From Ophiodon elongatus (Eukaryota; Chordata; Actinopteri; Perciformes; Hexagrammidae): 64,000 nt of DNA. The translations under genes were made by a program, and so were the position numbers. The stretch's first letter is position 1, and each line of letters opens with the position of its first letter. The stretch spans positions 4,693,001 to 4,757,000 of the forward strand of contig JACSYO010002062.1 in NCBI GenBank assembly GCA_016806645.1, in the 5' to 3' direction. This document shows, one piece after another, positions 57,476 to 64,000 of the stretch. The notes under the pieces were generated by a model that was given only the letters and a program-made list of their open reading frames with translations, was not told where the DNA came from and ran no database searches.

Positions 57476-57714
57476 CGGCCAAACAGAAGAGAGTCTTTGG
57501 GGTTTTCTCCACACAAAGGACTCATACATAAACTGGCTGACTTTCTACTACAATGTGGAAATGTGAAGTAGATCTGAGAGGCACATTTCAGTGGTGACAG
57601 ATCCATTCTTCGGCTAGTATGAAGACCTGTCATTATAGCTACCGAGATACAGGACGACAATAAAAACAGCATCATTATAACATTTCCATCTGTTAACACG
57701 TAGTCTAGCATTTG
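57476..57714 (-). CDS. Candidate upstream exon, unknown small membrane protein
   Basis: Minus strand. A T-rich stretch and ATATCCAG form an acceptor at 57715-57716. The exon ends in TTTGGCCG followed by GTAAGTTA, a near-consensus donor. The frame begins QMLDYVLTDG with the first methionine at 57711. A hydrophobic segment follows (VIMMLFLLSSCISVAIM, about residues 11-27), then a polar part with four further cysteines ending in CGENPKDSLLF. The exon ends in phase 2, which matches the candidate exon at 57110-57209. No family recognised. If the methionine is the true start, the protein is about 111 residues with two hydrophobic segments; otherwise more exons lie upstream. Low confidence because nothing outside the splice signals and the open frame supports it. 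Confidence 0.2.
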
Positions 57715-57719
57715 CTGGA

Positions 57720-59105
57720 TATGTGGTGATAAAAAAAAAACTCGTAATCCGAAAGAAATGCGAGTAATAGCAACTTAACAACATAACAAAGCTTTGTCAT
57801 CTGTTGGAGAATGTTGAGTGAGCACTCTGGCTCTAAACTAAAAGAGTGCGGCACAACAGAATATTTTTTTTTCCATCAACTCTGATCCTAATCATGCCAC
57901 TGAGTTATTTTTTCATCCCGCTATTGATAGCCAACATGAACTCACCTGTCAATCACTGCGAGCTACAACAATAGCTACCGCTGCACCGGCTTTATTCAAG
58001 TGATCACAAACACAAAACAAATTGTGGATTTACCAAAACTCCACATGCCCTTCTAATGTTCCCCAAAGCTGTCTGTTACATCAAGCACACAGCTGAACCG
58101 CAACACAAATAACTAGGATTTGCTTTATATATTATTTATTTGTGTTGACGGTCTTGTCACTGCACTCTTCTGATTAGACAGCATAAAAAAGACATTATGA
58201 TGTATTGTTTATCTGCACAAAGTTGAAATATATATATTTTTTTCAACTCAGATTGGCCATTAGTAAGCGGTTATAACCGCAACCAAGACCAACCAGAGCG
58301 TATTAGAAATGCAATACAATCCAATCTTAAAATTCATTGACATTAAACCAGAAAAGAGGCCCTTTACTGATAAAGTGCGAACAGTGTGACTGTCATTCGG
58401 CTTTTATGTCTCATAAAAAAGGACTTTGAATTGTCTTTATGTATGAAATATACTACATAAACTAAAGGATAACCTTGCCTTCCCATACAGTATGAAGCAG
58501 AATAGATAGAGTGACAAAGGGGGCAATCATAAAGGTTGGAAGTATTTCATATGCATACCATCATTATTTCAGGATTAAAAAAAGACTGGAAGATAACAAA
58601 ATGAAGAGAAAAGAAAAGAGGTGGTATGCTATGTGGAGAATACAGCAGATTGCTTCACAATCGCAGCGATGCAGATCCTTTATTTAGCCATTTTAAATTA
58701 AACATATTTATATTCAACAACCATGCTTGATACCATGGACCACATGGCCACATGGAACCATACCACACACATTGTTTGGAGTTGTGAGGAAATGCAACCT
58801 CTCTGGGATGGTATACCTTCTGTACTATAAGAGGTTTCGGGTCAAGGAATCCTCAGGTTGTGCCTTGTTTTATACCTTGGACACATAGAAGAAGCTCTGC
58901 ATGTAGGAGACAAATAATAAAAAAAAGGCTAACTGGCTCAAGACTGATGAACCAAAGTCACAAACAGTGGCTGACCATTATAGGTGTCTTCCTAGTGATG
59001 GAGAACCTCGGAGAAGTTAAAAATGAAGGAAGAGTATTTTGCAAAAGGTTAGGATATACATGAAAAAAGAGAGAATGTTGGCTAAATAGAACGTAGACTT
59101 CATCG
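57720..59105. other. Unique AT-rich DNA, no gene seen
   Basis: Contains the 14-bp palindrome GCGGTTATAACCGC at 58267-58280 and short TA runs. No family or coding signal recognised. Confidence 0.4.
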
Positions 59106-59108
59106 TGT

Positions 59109-59624
59109 TTCAACACGGTCTCACTTCTCACTCCTCAAATACAGACGCTTGGTCAGTGCCTCTCGACGCCTGATACCGACACACAGAGCTACCCTTCAGC
59201 GTCGGTATGAGTCACACTGGGCTTTCAACTAACTCACAACCCTAATGTTGACTGTTTTTATCTCCTACTGACAAGCATACTTATTTAACTTAACAAATAT
59301 GCTCATTTTTACCTAAACCGCAATCTTTTCCGAAGCTTATCAAGTACTTTTGTAGCCTAAACCTGACCAAGTACTTTTTTTGCGCAAGTAAACCTAAAAA
59401 CTAAGTAAACCTATGTTGAAAGTTTATTTTGAAAATAGACTGTATACATGTAAATGCCGGTGAACACAGAAGTTTATTTTGAAAAAAACACTATGCATGT
59501 AATGAGTGGAAACTGACCGGGCCTTCTCTGAGTCCAACTCTGACGCTAGAGGCAAACCTAGAGCGCCGTAGGGCTGCTGACCAAGCGTCTGTCTTTGATA
59601 AGTTGGGAGTGAGAATGTGTTTTG
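59109..59624. mobile_element. Family F1 element with clear terminal inverted repeats
   Basis: Left end AACACGGTCTCACTTCTCAC then CTCAAATACAGACGCTTGGTC. The reverse complement of the right end is AACACATTCTCACTCCCAAC then TTATCAAAGACAGACGCTTGG. The ends match for about 45 bases with few differences. The interior has CCTAAACCGCAATC, CTAAACCTGACCAAGTACTT and two direct copies of GAAGTTTATTTTGAAAA (59418 and 59469), each followed by an ATGCATGTAA-like block. About 515 bp and non-coding, so a non-autonomous DNA transposon (MITE). I do not assign a superfamily. Confidence 0.75.
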
Positions 59625-59833
59625 TGTATCATGTAACAGTACTCTAAGGGCAAACAGTAAAGATAACGTTAAGAAAAATGAACACATGATGGATGGAGTG
59701 GGTTAAAGAGAGGCAGAAAGAAATAGAGAGGAAGAGAGATGCAAATACAGACTGGGCGAGACAGACAGAAACAGAGTTGCTCCCTCTGCTTATCGTCCAA
59801 CTCTCTGGTTGAGTAGATAATAACTTCAATTTA

Positions 59834-59834
<1 letters not shown>

Positions 59835-59882
<48 letters not shown>
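59835..59882. repeat. (TG)24 microsatellite
   Basis: Uninterrupted TG units, 50 bases upstream of a purine tract. Confidence 0.97.
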
Positions 59883-59887
<5 letters not shown>

Positions 59888-59929
59888 CAGTGTAGAACTG
59901 CAGAGGCCATGGGGAGATCAGGGGGTCTA

Positions 59930-60165
59930 TAAGCGCAAGAGAGGCTGGGCGAGGAGAAAGAGAGTGCGAGTTCAAGAGAGCCGGGATGGTGGGAGAGATA
60001 AGAGGGAAAGGAAGGATGAAGTGATGGAGGGAGAAAGGGCACAGGAAGGGTAAAGAAGGAGGAACGAGAAGCGGGGAATTTAGAGGACAGGGAGGGGAGA
60101 AGGTGCCGCAAAGGGATGAAACTGAGAAAATGAAGACGCGCAGACAGGAAAAAGAGTGAGGAACC
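59930..60165. repeat. Purine-rich tract
   Basis: About 230 bases of mainly G and A on the plus strand. The minus-strand frame across it, rich in Pro, Ser and Leu, follows from the composition. Confidence 0.85.
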
Positions 60166-60169
60166 TTGT

Positions 60170-61090
60170 TTTCACTGATAAGCACATATCAAAGCTGTCT
60201 TGGCTGTCAGATCAAAGACTTGGCATCACCACGGAGTCGACCTTTTTTCGGTATCGTATGTCCATTTGAGCCACTGGGATCGGCAATCAGCGATAAGGGA
60301 TGAGCTAAACCGACTCGGGTGTAACATAGAGTTCTTTTGGACTCTCTGGGATCCCCGAGACACAGGATGATGGGTCGAGAGCCGATAAATGATGTTGATA
60401 CAGTGCGACATGTTTTTCATCTTTGGATTTGCTCTTGCCTCCTTTTTTTCACCTCCAACTAAACCAACCTTTCTAGAAATGTCACGCGTGGAGACCCAAA
60501 AGTGAACTCGGAGCTCATGCTGGTTTTCATTTGAACGTTTCTGCATCGTAGTTACACGTCATGCTCCACGGTTTCTTTTTCAGGTGTGAAAATACCACCA
60601 CATGTGTGTTTGTTTTTTTGGTTCCACCTCACATACGTTGACATTTGCTTCACATCTAAAAGATTGAACCACGTATGAAAACCAATGTGTCCAGAAAGCA
60701 TGTGTGCGTTGCATTTAAATGGAGGCTCGCTAAACGTGTGTGACTATAAAGAAACACAGTTTGTCCATCCAACTATCCTTGAACAATTTCATACATGTAG
60801 TTGCTGAGAAGGTTTCTATTTCTTTAAAATTTCATTGTTAAACCATCACTTTATGAATAAAAGTAAGGTGAGTTTTTGTAATTGGCGCTCCTTTCGCCAT
60901 CTGTTCAATAACATTGGGTGTTGATGCTAACAATCAATCAATCAATCAATTAGCCAATGTTGAGGGCAACATGTTTATCCTCCGATACCCAATAACTGAT
61001 TTGACATGAACACAAAATCAATGAGATTGATTTAAATGATTTATTTCATTGATCAACATTCTAACTAACGACAAAAAAAGGTGTTAGGAG
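60170..61090. other. Unique DNA, no gene seen
   Basis: A short (AATC)5 array lies at about 60931-60951. Otherwise nothing recognised. Confidence 0.4.

Positions 61091-61093
<3 letters not shown>

Positions 61094-61139
<46 letters not shown>
61094..61139. repeat. (TG)23 microsatellite
   Basis: Uninterrupted TG units. Confidence 0.97.
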
Positions 61140-61142
<3 letters not shown>

Positions 61143-62130
61143 AAATAAAAGTGGCGTCAATGTGATGTTTTAGAAATGTTGCCAGAGGTTCAGCTAATGA
61201 TGAGAAAAAACACTTCTCTGCCCGTCTGAAGCTTGTCTTTGGTTTGATGTGAGGATTTAACTACAAAAGACCAACGGACAGAGCAGTTAAAAGAGCAGTC
61301 CTCTGCTCAAATAAGCCGCTTTCACACGACACCACATTTATTACATTTTCTAAAATAAAGTGAAACAGAAATGGAGCTCAGTTGGTGTTATTGGAAATGA
61401 TAGGGGTCAAAAGGAGAAATAGAGGCGAGGCAGAGAGACGGATTAAAATAAATAAACAGCAGTTCCCCATGTTTTACAAGGGAAGAGACAAGCAGCCAAC
61501 TACTGAGAAACTTTATTGGGTTAAAGTCTGGTGACATCTCAGTCAGACATGAGGTTGTTTTCAAGGGTTTAAACCATTTGCAGAGTAAACAGATCCAAAT
61601 GGTTTACATTTCCTCTCCAGCCAAAGGTTGTAATTTTTTATTTATTTTTGTCAGGGCCACCAGTCAAGTCCATTGACCGAAAGGCAGCAATAACAGTAAA
61701 GAACCCTTATAATTTGGACAAATTAAGTCAGTGGCTGAGTTTACGAGAATGCTTTCACTCCTATTTCATGGCTTTTGTTGAAGGGACGGTAAAAGCAGCA
61801 GTGATAGTACAAAGAGAGCAGTAACGTGTACTCAATAATAAACAGCAACAACAGCAACAACAACAACAACAATGTGCTTACTGCACATGGGGAGTGATTG
61901 AAATCAGCAAAGGCCTGAAGGAGAAATTCAGCAAATTCATACCAACCCTGTTACAATCGTTGTCATCCTCACTGTCAACAACCTCCTCTATTTTGGATGA
62001 CAACTAGAACATGTTTCATACATTTTAACTTACCCGTTCATTAATTCATATGGAAAGAGAATTCTCCATTTTTTTTTTTTTTAACAACAGCTCTCTCATT
62101 TCAGTGTAGAGCATCAGATTGGATTTACGA
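61140..62130. other. Unique DNA with a CAA repeat
   Basis: A CAA/CAG trinucleotide array spans 61841-61872, with a T16 run near 62069. No coding signal. Confidence 0.5.
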
Positions 62131-62136
62131 AATTAC

Positions 62137-62227
62137 CTGTTGACAGAGCTTCCCAGTTAGCCCGGTTGCACAGGAAGGAATTGATCTCGATTGACTTGTT
62201 GATTGTGTGAGAACCACTATACACATT
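62137..62227 (-). CDS. Candidate coding exon, unidentified
   Basis: Minus strand. A 30-codon block, with YSGSHTINKS followed by IEINSFLCNRANWEALST, ends at ACAG/GTAATT, a plausible donor. Codon choice is C/G-rich at third positions in the 3' half and no stops occur, which looks coding. The acceptor is poor: GAGACAG at 62228, with another AG nine bases upstream. The other frames are stopped or less protein-like. I do not recognise the protein family. It lies between the candidate first exon at 63553-63675 and the exon pair at 57.1-57.7 kb on the same strand, so they could belong to one gene. However, this exon ends in phase 1, which would not read the 57.5 kb exon in its long frame. Confidence 0.2.
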
Positions 62228-62230
62228 CTG

Positions 62231-63360
62231 TCTCTACTGTTTAGGGAAGGGTCAGATGTCCGGTGCCATAACAGCACTATTCTTTTGTAAGGCAGCCAAC
62301 TAAATTGCAAAATGTAAAAGGTTGTTTACACTCCAAAAGTTTAAGCATTGCCAATGAAAACACAAACTGACAGACACATGAATTTGAAACCAGAAAAAAA
62401 CACATACGATGATACATTACCAACATGAAGGACTGCAGAAAAACAACATGCAGGAATAATGAAAGCCATGAAACAGCATAGCCCCAGAAGAGGGAACACG
62501 ATTGTGAATGATCAAGTGATGGGGACCAGCCACTGAATAGAAATGGTAATTGCCTCAGGACCCTTTACAATATTAATCTTGTAATAATCTGACTACACAA
62601 TGACCAATCTCTTGACAATCACAGCGTGGCGTGTGAATCATTATTATAAGATGAAACCAATTTTAGCATTTAGATTGAGTTTTTGAGAAAACTACCGCAG
62701 TGGAGTTCATTTTTTTTTCCAGTTGGGGATTTATGTTGTCATCGGATCAGATGCTGCTGCCTGCAGGTCTGGTGTAGGTCAGCTGTGCGGAGGAGCAGTC
62801 ACAACGGCTGCTGGGGAATTGAGGCTTTTGCTTGAGGATACTTCAGCAGCGTGACACGATTGAAGCGCCGTCTCCCTGTTGACTAGAACATCAGAGCTGT
62901 GCCCTTCTGTTGTGCATCTCGTTAAAACCGATTTGAAGCTTCAGATCTGTTTTAAAAGAACACAACTGATACTTCTGCATGGCACTGTCAGTGAGCCAAA
63001 GGGCAAGACAATGTGTGTGTGTGTGAAAGAGAAAAACATGGCCAAATTTTATGCGTATGAGTAAGCCAACTGATTTAAAGAGAGGGCACAAAGGGGCCAC
63101 ATCCATAAATGAGTGAAATGGAGAGGCATAAACAATGAATACAAGACAACGTAGCTCTGTCTTTATGTGTGTGTACGTGTGAGTGTATGTGTGTGTGTGT
63201 GTGTGATATGTGAAAGGCTGTGTGTACATTTTAAGATGGGGAACATAAACAACACAACGTAGCCCTGTGTGTGTGTGGCTGTGTGTGTATAAATCATCGA
63301 TTTAGGGTAGTGAAAGTGTGTTTATTCATGCAGTGACCCACATATGCTCCCCAGAAAGGC
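62231..63360. other. Unique DNA with short TG arrays
   Basis: Short TG arrays lie at about 63012-63023, 63188-63206 and 63267-63290. No coding signal apart from the candidates listed separately. Confidence 0.45.
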
Positions 63361-63364
63361 CTCA

Positions 63365-63500
63365 TCAAGAGCCTCATTGTCCTCCTCCTCTCGTTCCCTT
63401 CGCCTCCTTCCCCCCTGTCCCTCTCTCCTCCCTCCCTCTATTTCTCTTTCCCTCCCTCGCTCAATCCCCCTCTCCGTCTCCGTCTCGCTTGGGGTCTTTT
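63365..63500. repeat. Pyrimidine-rich tract
   Basis: About 135 bases of mostly C and T on the plus strand, lying downstream of the candidate minus-strand start codon. Confidence 0.85.
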
Positions 63501-63552
63501 TAAAAGCCGGTCTTGACAGTCTCAGACAGACTCCCCCCCCACACACACACAC

Positions 63553-63675
63553 CTCCCCCTGCTTTCTCGACTTCCTGAACCCCGTGGTAAAGTGAAACCT
63601 TAGCTCCAACACATGCACAGTAACGCACAGCAGCAGCAGGAAAGTGAGAAACTGACGTCTACGGTCACTCGGCAT
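63553..63675 (-). CDS. Candidate first coding exon, N-terminal hydrophobic segment
   Basis: Minus strand. ATG at 63675 opens a frame starting MPSDRRRQ, followed by a strongly hydrophobic segment FLTFLLLLCVTVHVLEL and then a basic region with FRKSRKQGE. A basic start before a single long hydrophobic run is what a type II membrane protein (for example a Golgi enzyme) or an uncleaved signal anchor looks like. The frame stays open to 63322, but beyond GAG/GTGTGT (63553/63552) it runs into CA/CT simple repeats and a poly-acidic/basic artefact, so I end the exon at that weak donor. A GC box lies about 70 bases upstream and TAAATAAAT about 110 bases upstream. No family name can be given. Chance is a real alternative. 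Confidence 0.25.
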
Positions 63676-63699
63676 AGGGACACTCCTCCATCTTCATCA

Positions 63700-63800
63700 A
63701 CCTGCTCAGACCTGAGAGGGGCCCCGCCCAGAGCTTTGGTTCAGAAAGAGTTCGGGGTGTTTTAGGGGGGAGGATTTATTTACAACTAACAATCAGATTA
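63700..63800 (-). promoter_or_regulatory. Possible promoter for a minus-strand gene
   Basis: Read on the minus strand: TGTAAATAAATCC (TATA-like, about 63771-63783), then CTCTGGGCGGGGCCCCTCTC (GC box, about 63716-63735), then the candidate ATG at 63675. The ordering fits a core promoter. No CpG-island-scale enrichment is visible. Confidence 0.25.
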
Positions 63801-64000
63801 GATAACCTCGGCTTGAAATATAATCTGTTTTCCAAATTTGTGAATCGAGGAATGCAGAAAAATGTACTAAAATATTTGTTGATTCATAAAAATTGGGGAC
63901 ATTTAATGAGGCAACTTACACTTTTGATTAATAGGATTTAATATCATGCAGTCCTGTACCTCCAGTATGCACATCATTATGGAACAGACGCATATTAAAA
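63801..64000. other. AT-rich end of window, no gene seen
   Basis: Unique AT-rich sequence. Nothing recognised. Confidence 0.4.

Noticed and set aside
58267..58280. 14-bp palindrome GCGGTTATAACCGC
   Set aside because: About four perfect 14-base palindromes are expected by chance in 64 kb.

Overview
The window reads as non-coding DNA from a bony-fish (teleost, probably percomorph) nuclear genome. The support is the very high density of long CA/TG microsatellites (about 30 arrays), CA repeats next to purine-rich tracts, many short decayed dispersed elements of kinds I remember from perciform genomes, a decayed Rex3/RTE-type LINE 3' end, and no compact gene-dense organisation. No complete known protein-coding gene, rRNA, tRNA, CRISPR array or prokaryotic feature could be supported. 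The window could be a gene desert or one or more large introns.

Layout. 1-8 kb: AT-rich unique DNA, a fragment of the main dispersed family near 0.9 kb and a LINE remnant at 3.3-4.0 kb. 8-15 kb: CA/TG arrays, a ~350 bp dispersed element (12.1-12.5 kb) and a diverged local tandem duplication (12.6-13.0 kb). 15-27 kb: microsatellite-rich, with a ~100 bp TA array, G-rich and purine tracts, and a perfect 15-bp-stem hairpin at 21.83 kb. 27-40 kb: several elements, including one with inverted termini (31.8-32.4 kb), a hAT-like short element (35.9-36.2 kb) and a promoter/first-exon candidate (37.5-37.6 kb). 40-53 kb: dense TG arrays, two elements side by side at 41.1-41.5 kb, and a family carrying a GTTAGC-type 9-bp motif. 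53-64 kb: more element copies, the clearest inverted-terminus element (59.11-59.62 kb), and minus-strand candidate exons of an unidentified gene.

The only coding signals worth keeping are hypotheses on the minus strand: (i) two phase-compatible exons at 57.1-57.7 kb that would encode a ~111-residue protein with two hydrophobic segments; (ii) an ATG with a basic N-terminus and hydrophobic segment at 63.67 kb behind a GC box; (iii) a short exon-like block at 62.14-62.23 kb. None resembles a protein I can name. Several intervals are listed as possible conserved non-coding/regulatory DNA because they are unique, of balanced composition and hold homeodomain-type TAATTA cores. That is inference from composition and needs cross-species alignment. 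Family assignments of repeats are from memory of teleost repeats plus copy-to-copy comparison inside the window.
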